A stretch of DNA of 64,000 nucleotides from Mycolicibacterium frederiksbergense (GTDB lineage: Bacteria; Actinomycetota; Actinomycetes; Mycobacteriales; Mycobacteriaceae), in NCBI RefSeq assembly GCF_029893345.1, contig NZ_JARXVE010000002.1, positions 862,524 to 926,523 on the forward strand, in the 5' to 3' direction. A program made the translations under genes and the position numbers. Below the pieces are notes generated by a model that saw only the letters and a program-made list of their open reading frames with translations, did not search any database and was not told where the DNA came from. This document shows positions 58,501 to 64,000 of this stretch, piece by piece. Numbering within the stretch: position 1 is the stretch's first letter; each line of letters starts with the position of its first letter.

Positions 58501-58581
58501 AAAATGACCGCTGGTATCCGGGCCGAACTTGTTGCGGGCACTCAGGCCGGGGACACGGCGTCGGACCCGGGGACCCAATAG
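55549..58581 (+). CDS. Fused alpha/beta hydrolase and acyl-CoA synthetase-like protein (Rv1683-like)
   Basis: A 1010-residue protein with two parts. Residues 1 to about 365 form an alpha/beta hydrolase related to PHA synthase/lipase, with nucleophile elbow GYSQGG (Ser147) and a histidine in AGHFGLVV. From about 440 it is an AMP-binding acyl-activating enzyme (MSEQARSAPNGEALLFDGRVHTYEGVDRRIDNV). The usual phosphate loop and the GYGxTE motif are degenerate here: the corresponding regions read AFSEVGGELVARQIT and EFFATPDGQAV. It matches Rv1683, annotated in M. tuberculosis as a long-chain acyl-CoA synthase with a lipase-like domain. GTG 55549 has AGGGGAG 7 bp upstream; TTG 55546 is next best. 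Confidence 0.88.
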   Translation: MDFSAVTKPVERLLATAQNGLEVLRYGGLETGAVPSPFQIIQNVPMYRLRRYFPPDARPGVQHSGPPVLMVHPMMMSADMWDVTRDDGAVGILHAAGIDPWVIDFGSPDKVEGGMQRNLADHVVALSEAIDIVKQVTGNDVHLAGYSQGGMFAYQAAAYRRSKDLASIIAFGAPVDTLAALPMNLPAGVAAGAADFMADHVFSRIDIPGWLARTGFQMLDPIKTAQSRLEFLRQLHDREALLPREQQRRFLASDGWIAWSGPAISELLKQFIAHNRMITGGFSVHGDLVTLSDIDCPVLAVVGEVDDIGQPAAVRGIKRAAPDADVYEYLIRAGHFGLVVGSKASTQTWPTVAQWVKWLAGGEKPEGVVPMGSQSADHPEGGVSFTTRVAHGATAATEMAFGVARSAADALVTANKNARTLVIETARTLPRLARLGQVNDHTRMSLGRIMSEQARSAPNGEALLFDGRVHTYEGVDRRIDNVVRGLIDVGVRQGARVGVLMETRPSALVAIAALSRLGAVAVLMPPDVDLAEAARLGAVTEIIADPSHLDAARKLGMRVLVLGGGGPPNVEGGESRELDLDQDDDVSSIIDMEQIDPDVVELPGWYRPNPGLARDLAFVAFSEVGGELVARQITNFRWALSAFGTASAANLGRGDTVYCLTPLHHQSGLLVSLGGAVVGGSRIALSRGLQPDRFVQEIRQYGVTVVSYTWAMLREVIDDPSFSLTGSHPVRLFIGSGMPAGLWKRVVDVFEPAQVVEFFATPDGQAVLANVSGAKIGSKGRPLPGGGSVELAAYDTEDDLILEDEQGFVRKAEANEVGVLLAHPRGPVDPTAVVKRGVFAPADTWVSTEFLFRRDEDGDYWLVDNRGAVIRTERGPVFATSVNDALGRLDAVDMSVTYGVEEAGRQLAVTALALRPGGSVPTADLSHALGELAVGNPPDVVHVVADMELGASYRPLVAPLRAAGIPKPGRRNCWYFDADTGTYKKMTAGIRAELVAGTQAGDTASDPGTQ

Positions 58582-58647
58582 TCGACGGGGTGCCTGGGCG
58601 CGGAGGCGCTGTTAGGCTCCGGCTGGCGGCGAATGACTGGAGGATTG

Positions 58648-59193
58648 ATGACATCGGGATCGGATCTGTACAGCTGGCGTCGGGTTGTGACCGGCGGTGC
58701 GCTGGCGTTGGGTCTGTTGATCGGTGCGGCTGCGCCTATGGCTGCCGCCGATCCCGTCCAGCCGACCACCGGGGCGGATGCGCCGCCCGCGGCGGGAGCC
58801 GCCGCGCCTGCGGCGCCGGAGATGACCGCCGATGAGGCGCTGGCGATCATCGCCAGGGACTATGACACCGGGTCCGGCGGCGGGCAGATCTCCAATTTGA
58901 TCCACGAGATCATGACGCTGCGTTCACAGGGTTACCGGCCGTCGAACGCCAACCGCGAGGCCATCACCAAGGCACTGGACAAGCGGCCCAATCAGACTCC
59001 GTTGATCGATGCGCTCAAGAGCACGATCGCCTATCAGCGCAAGCTGCAGGCACAGTCCAGTGCGCAGCGGGGCGGCGGCGGCTTCACCGCGGGCATCAAC
59101 CAACCAGCGCCGGGTCTCCCGGCCAACCCGGCGAACCCCAACGCCGGCGTGTTCATCGGCCCGAGTGGCGGCATCCAGCAACCGCTGGGCTAG
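58648..59193 (+). CDS. Secreted protein with C-terminal proline/glycine-rich tail
   Basis: A 181-residue exported protein of unknown function. Residues 1-34 are a signal peptide (basic SWRRVV, a hydrophobic stretch, then PMAAADP with likely cleavage before the Asp-Pro). A Pro/Ala linker follows, then a helical domain of about 80 residues (MTADEALAIIARDYDTGSGG, ISNLIHEIMTLRSQGYRPS, LIDALKSTIAYQRKLQA) and a Gly/Pro/Asn-rich end. No catalytic motif is visible. GGAGG precedes ATG 58648, which is better placed than ATG 58633. It follows the hydrolase/synthetase gene by 66 bp and precedes the Trm112-like gene. Confidence 0.8.
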   Translation: MTSGSDLYSWRRVVTGGALALGLLIGAAAPMAAADPVQPTTGADAPPAAGAAAPAAPEMTADEALAIIARDYDTGSGGGQISNLIHEIMTLRSQGYRPSNANREAITKALDKRPNQTPLIDALKSTIAYQRKLQAQSSAQRGGGGFTAGINQPAPGLPANPANPNAGVFIGPSGGIQQPLG

Positions 59194-59199
59194 CTTCAC

Positions 59200-59421
59200 G
59201 TGGTGGTCGACGAAAAGCTTTTGAACATCCTGGTCTGCCCGCAGGACCGCGGGCCGCTGCTGCTCGCCGGAACGGATTGGCTCTACAACCCCCGGCTGCG
59301 ACGGGCCTACCGCATCGAGGACGGCATTCCGGTGCTGCTCGTCGACGAGGCGGTGGTCATCGATGACGACGCCGAGCACCGCAGGCTGCTGCGGTTGGCC
59401 GGGTCAGACGAGTCCGGGTAG
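59200..59421 (+). CDS. Trm112/UPF0434-family small protein lacking one zinc cysteine
   Basis: A 73-residue protein of the Trm112/UPF0434 family: LLNILVCPQDRGPLLL, then LYNPRLRRAYRIEDGIPVLLVDEA. Trm112-like proteins activate methyltransferases or act as small scaffolds. The usual CPxC pair is CPQD here, so only one of the two zinc ligands at this place remains. The M. tuberculosis protein Rv1684 at this position has, as I recall, the same CPxD form. GTG 59200 and GTG 59203 are both possible starts. Its end overlaps the convergent TetR gene by 18 bp. Confidence 0.85.
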   Translation: MVVDEKLLNILVCPQDRGPLLLAGTDWLYNPRLRRAYRIEDGIPVLLVDEAVVIDDDAEHRRLLRLAGSDESG

Positions 59422-60030
59422 GTCACCGGTCAGGTAGCGCTGCAGGGTGGGCGCGATGGTCTCGACGATCTGGTCGGCCGGCAACGAGGTGAACGGCTCC
59501 AGTTCCAGGATGTAGCGCGCCATCGCGACCCCGACCAGCTGGGAGGCGACGAACTGGACGCGGACCCTGGCGCTGCCGGCCGGGTTGTCCACCCGCGGAC
59601 CGATTTCGCCGACGATGATCTCCTGGAGAAACGAGCGCACCAGCGACACGTCGTTTCCGGCCAGGATGGATCGCAAGGTGGCCACGAAACCCTTGCCGAT
59701 CTCGGAATCCCACAGCGGCAACAGGATTGACGGCAGGGTATGGCCGAGCTCTTCGACCGGCACCTCCCGCAGCTTTCCGATGACGGTCATCGGATCGATG
59801 GGGATGTGGATGGCGGCGGCGAACAACTGGGTCTTGGTGCCGTAGTAGTGGTGCACCAGCGCCGCGTCCACTCCGGCGTCGGCCGCGATCGAGCGGATGG
59901 AGGTCTTGTCGATTCCGTTGCGGGCGAACAACTCCCGCGCGCTGGCCAGGATGCGCTCGCGGTTGTCCGATGATCCGGCGGGCCGGCCGGGCCGTTTGCG
60001 TTCTGGTTCGGATTCGATGTCGCTGGTCAC
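59404..60030 (-). CDS. TetR-family regulator (Rv1685c-like)
   Basis: A 208-residue TetR protein. After a charged N-terminus (ESEPERKRPGRPAGSSDNRERIL) comes the HTH: ASARELFARNGIDKTSIRSIAADAGVDAALVHHYYGTKTQLFAAAI. The C-terminal ligand domain is helical and unremarkable. It is transcribed from the same strand as, and 6 bp downstream of, the ABC exporter permease gene, so it is part of that operon and probably controls it, as expected for Rv1685c-Rv1687c. The ligand is unknown. Its end overlaps the Trm112-like gene on the other strand. Confidence 0.9.
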   Translation of the reverse strand: MTSDIESEPERKRPGRPAGSSDNRERILASARELFARNGIDKTSIRSIAADAGVDAALVHHYYGTKTQLFAAAIHIPIDPMTVIGKLREVPVEELGHTLPSILLPLWDSEIGKGFVATLRSILAGNDVSLVRSFLQEIIVGEIGPRVDNPAGSARVRVQFVASQLVGVAMARYILELEPFTSLPADQIVETIAPTLQRYLTGDLPGLV

Positions 60031-60036
60031 GGATTC

Positions 60037-60864
60037 CTAGGGGGTTCGGCGGCGAAGTGTGGCGGCGGCCAGGCATAGTGCCAGCGCCGCGAAGCCCACC
60101 ACGATCGCGATGTCGCGCACCGCGATGGCCGACGGTTCAGAGTAGGCGCCGACCTGCTGCAGGGCTTCGAGCGCGTAGCTGGCGGGCAGCACGTTGCTGA
60201 TCCATTGCAGCCATTCCGGCAGGGCGGCCCGCGGCACGATGATGCCGCACAACAACAGCTGGGGTGCGATCACCAGCGGCATGAACTGCACGGCCTGGAA
60301 CTCGGTGCGGGCGAACGCGCTGCACAACAGGCCAAGACCCACGCCGAGCACCGCGTTGATGATCGCGATCAGGAACACCAGCACGGGGCTGCCCGCGGTG
60401 CGGAATCCGAGGAACCAGAACGCGACGATGCAGGCCAGCGTGGCCTGGGCCGCGGCCGCGATCGAGAACGCGGTGCCGTAGGCGGCCAGTAGGTCGAAGC
60501 GGCGCAAGGGTGTGGTCAGGATGCGCTCGAGGGTTCCCGAGACGCGTTCGCGCTGCATGGTGATCGAGGTGATCAGGAACATCACGATGAGCGGGAAGAC
60601 ACCCAGCATGATCAGACACGCGTTGTTGAACGGTGGCGGGTGCCCGGGTGGGTGGGGTGAGTCCCGGAACATGAAATACATCAGCGTGATGATCAAGCTC
60701 GGCACCACCAGGATCATCGCCATGCTGCGATGGTCGGCGGCCAGCTGGCGCAGGATCCGGCCGGTGGTGGCCAGGTAGGCCGCCGGGCTCAGTCGGCTGG
60801 GTTGCTCCCGACTGTGGCGCTGCGCCGGATGACGGTGAGAAATGCTTCCTCCAGGGACGTGCAT
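60037..60864 (-). CDS. ABC-2 type exporter permease (Rv1686c-like)
   Basis: A permease of up to 275 residues with six hydrophobic segments and the ABC-2 signature region VSGTLERILTTPLRRFDLLAAYG after the second helix. ABC-2 permeases export drugs, lipids or polysaccharides. ATG 60864 lies 76 bp inside the ATPase gene and gives a basic, His/Arg-rich start that does not look like a permease N-terminus. A CTG at 60792 overlaps the ATPase stop (CTGA) and would give a shorter and more usual protein, so the true start may lie there or later. It works with the ATPase encoded just upstream. Confidence 0.85.
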   Translation of the reverse strand: MHVPGGSISHRHPAQRHSREQPSRLSPAAYLATTGRILRQLAADHRSMAMILVVPSLIITLMYFMFRDSPHPPGHPPPFNNACLIMLGVFPLIVMFLITSITMQRERVSGTLERILTTPLRRFDLLAAYGTAFSIAAAAQATLACIVAFWFLGFRTAGSPVLVFLIAIINAVLGVGLGLLCSAFARTEFQAVQFMPLVIAPQLLLCGIIVPRAALPEWLQWISNVLPASYALEALQQVGAYSEPSAIAVRDIAIVVGFAALALCLAAATLRRRTP

Positions 60865-61562
60865 GCCGTGTCCTTCCGTAGCTGGTCCGGTGTGGTGTGG
60901 GCGAGTAGCAGGCCCTCTCGCATGAGCAGCAGGTCACCGCAGTGGTCGGCCTCGTCCATGACGTGGCTGGACACCAGCAGCGTGGTGCCCCGCGCCGCGA
61001 GCCGCTGAAATTGCTCCCAAAGATCGACACGCAGCACCGGGTCGAGGCCGACGGTTGGCTCGTCGAGTACCAGTAGTTCGGGCTCGGCCACCAGCGCGCA
61101 TGCCAGCGAGGCTCGGGTGCGCTGGCCCCCGGAGAGGTTGCCGCAGTAGGCGGTGCGGTGATCGTCCAGTCCGACAGTTCGGATCGCGTCGTCGGCCGAA
61201 CCTGTCGGCATGCCGTAGAGCGCGGCGAAGTACCGGACGTTGTCGATCACCCGCAGGTCGTTGTAGATCGTCGGGTCTTGGGTGACGTATCCGACCCGAT
61301 GGCGCAGTGCTGCCGAACCTGCCGGGTGTCCCAACACGGTGACAGTGCCGGCCGCAATGATCTGGGTGCCGACGATGCTGCGCATCAGGGTGGTCTTGCC
61401 GCAGCCCGACGGGCCGAGCAGGCCGGTGATGGCACCGCGGGCTATCCGCACGGTGAGGTTGCGAATCGCCGGCCGGCCGCCCCGATTGACCTGCAGCCCA
61501 GTGATGTCTACCGCGGGCGGCGAGACCGCCACCGAGAATTCATCCAGCGATGAAGTCATCAT
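60789..61562 (-). CDS. ABC exporter ATPase (Rv1687c-like)
   Basis: A 257-residue ABC ATPase: Walker A GPSGCGKTTLMRSI, Q-loop YVTQDPTIYNDLRV, signature LSGGQRTRASLACAL, Walker B LLVLDEPTVGLD and H-loop SSHVMDEADH. The DrrA-like pattern and the adjacent ABC-2 permease indicate an exporter. Either ATG 61562 or ATG 61559 can start it. A TTGACA lies upstream on this strand near 61600 with TATTCA nearer the start. It is divergent from mpg by 68 bp. The cargo is unknown. Confidence 0.92.
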   Translation of the reverse strand: MMTSSLDEFSVAVSPPAVDITGLQVNRGGRPAIRNLTVRIARGAITGLLGPSGCGKTTLMRSIVGTQIIAAGTVTVLGHPAGSAALRHRVGYVTQDPTIYNDLRVIDNVRYFAALYGMPTGSADDAIRTVGLDDHRTAYCGNLSGGQRTRASLACALVAEPELLVLDEPTVGLDPVLRVDLWEQFQRLAARGTTLLVSSHVMDEADHCGDLLLMREGLLLAHTTPDQLRKDTACTSLEEAFLTVIRRSATVGSNPAD

Positions 61563-61630
61563 ATGGTGAATAGTGCGCCGCGGGCGTGTCGGTGTCAACG
61601 GTTGTCGTTGCCGAGTGCAGAATCGCTCGG

Positions 61631-62242
61631 GTGGGTGCTGAGCTGCTGGCCGGGGACCCGCTGGCCGCGGCCCGCAGGCTGTTGGGGGCCGAACTGACCG
61701 GGCGCGGCGTCAGCGCAGTCGTCGTCGAGGTCGAGGCGTATGGCGGGCCGCCGGACGGACCCTGGCCCGACGCTGCCTCGCATTCGTTCCGCGGTGCAAG
61801 CGGGCGGAACCTGGTCATGTTCGGTCCGCCCGGGTACCTCTACACCTACCGCAGCCACGGCATTCACATCTGCGCCAATGTGGTCTGCGGATACGACGGT
61901 GTCGCCGGGGCGGTGCTGCTGCGTGCGGCCGCGGTACGTACCGGCACCGAGCTGGCCCGCCGGCGTCGCGGGCCGACGGTGCGCCCGGTGGCGCTCGCCC
62001 GCGGGCCGGGCAACCTGTGTTCGGCCCTGGGAATCACGATGGACGACAACGGAGTCAATCTCTTCGATCCCGACAGCCCGGTGCGGCTGACGCTGGGCGT
62101 CCCGGATTCGGCGGTCGACGGACCACGGGTGGGAGTGAGCACGGCCGCCGATCGCCGGTGGCGATTCTGGCTGGCCGACCATGGTGAGGTCTCGGCGTAT
62201 CGGCGCAGTCCCCGGGCCCCGGCGCCCGGTGCCAGCGACTGA
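61631..62242 (+). CDS. mpg: 3-methyladenine DNA glycosylase (AAG/Mpg family)
   Basis: A 203-residue alkyladenine glycosylase that removes alkylated purines from DNA. Conserved blocks: [25 protein letters not shown] with the catalytic Glu and substrate-flipping residues, [29 protein letters not shown] and [18 protein letters not shown] 61631 gives 203 residues, equal to the M. tuberculosis enzyme (Rv1688) as I remember it; the earlier in-frame GTG 61586 adds residues without similarity. CAGAAT (61618-61623) lies 7 bp before it. It precedes tyrS on the same strand. Confidence 0.93.
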   Translation: MGAELLAGDPLAAARRLLGAELTGRGVSAVVVEVEAYGGPPDGPWPDAASHSFRGASGRNLVMFGPPGYLYTYRSHGIHICANVVCGYDGVAGAVLLRAAAVRTGTELARRRRGPTVRPVALARGPGNLCSALGITMDDNGVNLFDPDSPVRLTLGVPDSAVDGPRVGVSTAADRRWRFWLADHGEVSAYRRSPRAPAPGASD

Positions 62243-62269
62243 TTTCGGTGGTACGGCATGATCGACGTC

Positions 62270-63562
62270 ATGACGATGGGAATCCTCGAAGAGCTGGACT
62301 GGCGTGGGCTGATCGCTCAGTCGACCGATCGCGAAACGCTGGCGAACGATCTGGCCAAGGGACCCATGACGGTCTATTCGGGCTTCGATCCGACTGCGCC
62401 CAGCCTGCATGCGGGCCACCTGGTGCCGCTGCTCACGCTGCGGCGATTCCAACAGGCCGGACACCGGCCGATCGTGCTGGCCGGCGGGGCGACCGGGATG
62501 ATCGGCGACCCGCGCGACACCGGTGAACGCACGCTGAACAACGCCGACACCGTGGCCGACTGGGCATCGCGCATCCGCGGTCAGTTGGAGCGGTTCGTCA
62601 AATTCGATGACTCGCCCACCGGTGCCATCGTCGAGAACAACCTGTCCTGGACGGGGGAGCTGTCGGCGATCGAGTTCCTGCGTGACCTGGGCAAATACTT
62701 CTCGGTCAACGTGATGCTCGACCGTGAGACGGTGCGGCGCCGGCTGGAGGGCGACGGCATCTCCTACACCGAGTTCAGCTACATGCTGCTGCAGGCCAAT
62801 GACTTCGTCGAACTGCACCAGCGGCACGGATGCGCGTTGCAGATCGGCGGCTCCGATCAGTGGGGCAACATCGTGGCCGGAGCCCGATTGGTCCGCCAGA
62901 AGCTGGGTGCCACCGTGCACGCCATGACGACTCCGCTGGTCACCGACTCCGAGGGTAAGAAGTTCGGCAAGTCCACCGGCGGCGGCAATCTGTGGCTCGA
63001 TCCCGAGATGACCAGCCCGTATGCCTGGTACCAGTACTTCGTGAACACGGCCGACGCCGATGTCGTCGGTTACCTGCGTTGGTTCACCTTCCTGTCGGCC
63101 GAGGAGATCGCCGAGCTCGAGGACGCCACCAAGAACCGCGCGCATGAACGTGCCGCGCAGAAGCGACTGGCCCGTGAACTGACCACATTGGTGCATGGGG
63201 AAGGGGCGACCAAAGCGGTCGAACTGGCCAGCCAGGCGTTGTTCGGCCGGGCGGAGCTGACCGACCTCGACGAATCCACCATGGGCGCCGCACTCCGCGA
63301 GGCCAGTAATGGACAGGTGGCCGAGCTGCATCCGGGCGGACCCGATTCGATCACCGATTTGTTGGTCGCCACCGGTTTGTCGGCGAGTAAGGGCGCCGCG
63401 CGCCGCACTGTCGCCGAGGGCGGGGTGTACGTGAACAACATTCGAATTGAAAGCGATGAGTGGTTACCACAGCATTCGGATTTTCTGCATGAGCGTTGGC
63501 TCGTGTTGCGACGTGGCAAGCGGCACATTGCCGGCGTCGAGCGGGTGTCCGCGTCTGCCTAG
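62270..63562 (+). CDS. tyrS: Tyrosyl-tRNA synthetase
   Basis: A 430-residue class I synthetase of the bacterial TyrRS type. Motifs: [10 protein letters not shown] (HIGH), tyrosine and ATP residues in [10 protein letters not shown] and GGSDQWGN, and KFGKS (KMSKS). The C-terminal S4-like RNA-binding domain is [30 protein letters not shown] 62270 gives [13 protein letters not shown], matching the known mycobacterial start better than ATG 62258, and CATGAT (62257-62262) lies 7 bp upstream, so the mRNA may be leaderless. The rRNA operon follows, as in the rrnB locus of rapid growers. Confidence 0.98.
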   Translation: MTMGILEELDWRGLIAQSTDRETLANDLAKGPMTVYSGFDPTAPSLHAGHLVPLLTLRRFQQAGHRPIVLAGGATGMIGDPRDTGERTLNNADTVADWASRIRGQLERFVKFDDSPTGAIVENNLSWTGELSAIEFLRDLGKYFSVNVMLDRETVRRRLEGDGISYTEFSYMLLQANDFVELHQRHGCALQIGGSDQWGNIVAGARLVRQKLGATVHAMTTPLVTDSEGKKFGKSTGGGNLWLDPEMTSPYAWYQYFVNTADADVVGYLRWFTFLSAEEIAELEDATKNRAHERAAQKRLARELTTLVHGEGATKAVELASQALFGRAELTDLDESTMGAALREASNGQVAELHPGGPDSITDLLVATGLSASKGAARRTVAEGGVYVNNIRIESDEWLPQHSDFLHERWLVLRRGKRHIAGVERVSASA

Positions 63563-63609
63563 TCGCGCAGCGGCTCTGAACTGGGAAAATGCGGTGGCAA
63601 CCTGGCGAT

Positions 63610-63638
63610 TTGACTCTGCGTTACCCCTGCCGTAACTT
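63610..63638 (+). promoter_or_regulatory. rrn operon promoter
   Basis: TTGACT (63610-63615), a 17-bp spacer and TAACTT (63633-63638) match the mycobacterial sigma-A rRNA promoter pattern. Transcription should begin near 63645, about 305 bp before the 16S gene. I see no second promoter of similar quality between tyrS and the rRNA, in line with the single promoter reported for rrnB in fast growers. Confidence 0.8.
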
Positions 63639-63644
63639 ATTCCA

Positions 63645-63951
63645 GGTCAGAGCGACACGGACAAGAGCCGGAGAGCGAAGACGGAATCTGAGAGGGAAAC
63701 CCATTACGGTGGGTGTTCTTACTGCCCGCAGGAAGTGCAGCGGCTTTTGGCCGCGGGGTTTCTGCGCGCTGGACTCGGGCGTGTTGTTTGAGAACTCAAT
63801 AGTGTGTTTGGTGGTTTTAAGTTTGTTGTTTTTTTGACCGCGCCTCTTTTTCCCGTTTAGGGGTGTGGTTGTTTTTGATGCCAGTTTGTTGGTGTCTTTT
63901 GTTTATGATCGAATTTTTCTGATTCGAATTCTGCCGGGTTTGTCCCGGGGT
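63645..63951 (+). ncRNA. rrn leader with antitermination and processing signals
   Basis: This 5' leader contains GTTTGAGAACTCAATAGTG (from 63786), the well-known mycobacterial boxA-like Nus antitermination stretch, followed by very T-rich sequence. GCGGC-TTTTG-GCCGC upstream can form a small hairpin. The last part (GATCGAATTTTT and TTCGAATTC, then CCGGGTTTGTCCCGG) forms the 5' side of the pre-16S processing region. No protein gene is present between 63563 and 63951. Confidence 0.75.
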
Positions 63952-64000
63952 TTTTGTTTGGAGAGTTTGATTCTGGCTCAGGACGAACGCTGGCGGCGTG
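63952..64000 (+). rRNA. rrs: 16S ribosomal RNA, 5' end only
   Basis: TTTTGTTTGGAGAGTTTGAT is the usual mycobacterial 16S start, followed by TCTGGCTCAGGACGAACGCT and GGCGGCGTG, where the window ends. The base after GAT is T, where most mycobacterial 16S sequences have C (E. coli position 18), giving GATTCTGG instead of GATCCTGG. The exact 5' end is by analogy with M. tuberculosis. Confidence 0.97.

Noticed and set aside
61586..61608. GTGTCGGTG-N8-TGTCGT before mpg, similar to the DNA-damage promoter of uvrA
   Set aside because: The first base and the -10 (TGTCGT instead of TAnnnT) deviate. Without expression data the match is too weak, even though mpg is a repair gene.

Overview
This is high-GC actinobacterial DNA, almost certainly from a rapid-growing Mycobacterium (Mycolicibacterium). 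The gene order from a tesB-type thioesterase through a GT-C glycosyltransferase, a universal stress protein, a metallo-hydrolase, uvrA, lysX, infC-rpmI-rplT-tsnR, an adenylyl cyclase, pheST and argCJBDFRGH follows, as I remember it, the M. tuberculosis H37Rv stretch around Rv1618 and Rv1635c-Rv1659. The right end follows Rv1683-Rv1689 (fused hydrolase/acyl-CoA synthetase, Trm112-like, TetR, ABC exporter, mpg, tyrS). The window ends 49 bases into a 16S rRNA gene. An rRNA operon directly after tyrS is the rrnB arrangement described for fast growers.

Layout. 1-4.7 kb: a cut-off TetR gene with a divergent hotdog protein, tesB, a multi-membrane glycosyltransferase, a USP and a metallo-beta-lactamase hydrolase. 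4.7-9.4 kb: uvrA under a recognisable PafBC-type DNA-damage promoter, then an ABC-F ATPase. 9.5-19.5 kb: an accessory block with no counterpart that I recall at this place in M. tuberculosis. It holds an FAD monooxygenase fused to a SgcJ-like domain, an AlkZ-like protein, an LpqH-type lipoprotein, and a compact cluster made of a TPR-like protein, a CHAT protease, a small membrane protein and two proteins of unknown function. 19.5-27 kb: membrane esterase, LysX, DUF1844 protein, and the IF3-L35-L20-TsnR operon with an ATC start and an upstream attenuator. 27-33.6 kb: acyl-CoA dehydrogenase, a secreted protein with an internal duplication, an MpaB/DUF2236 protein, a class III cyclase and a glutamate-synthase-like protein. 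33.6-45.8 kb: pheST and the whole arginine operon behind overlapping ARG boxes. 45.8-53.6 kb: a polyamine-type ABC transporter interleaved with two Amidohydrolase_3 enzymes and a divergent TetR gene, lying where H37Rv carries its pks10-pks12 region. 53.6-64 kb: ABC-F, the Rv1683-Rv1689-like block, and the rrn promoter, leader and 16S start.

How the parts work together. The arginine genes overlap by 4 bp or lie close together, and their own ArgR is encoded among them. The TPR-CHAT genes are also coupled by 4-bp GTGA overlaps, which suggests a coordinated complex; this cluster is the best candidate for a poorly described system. Many genes have a TAnnnT-like -10 only 6-7 bp before the start codon, which predicts leaderless mRNAs. 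I found no tRNA, CRISPR array, insertion sequence or prophage. H37Rv comparisons and family assignments are from memory and from motif reading, not from database searches.
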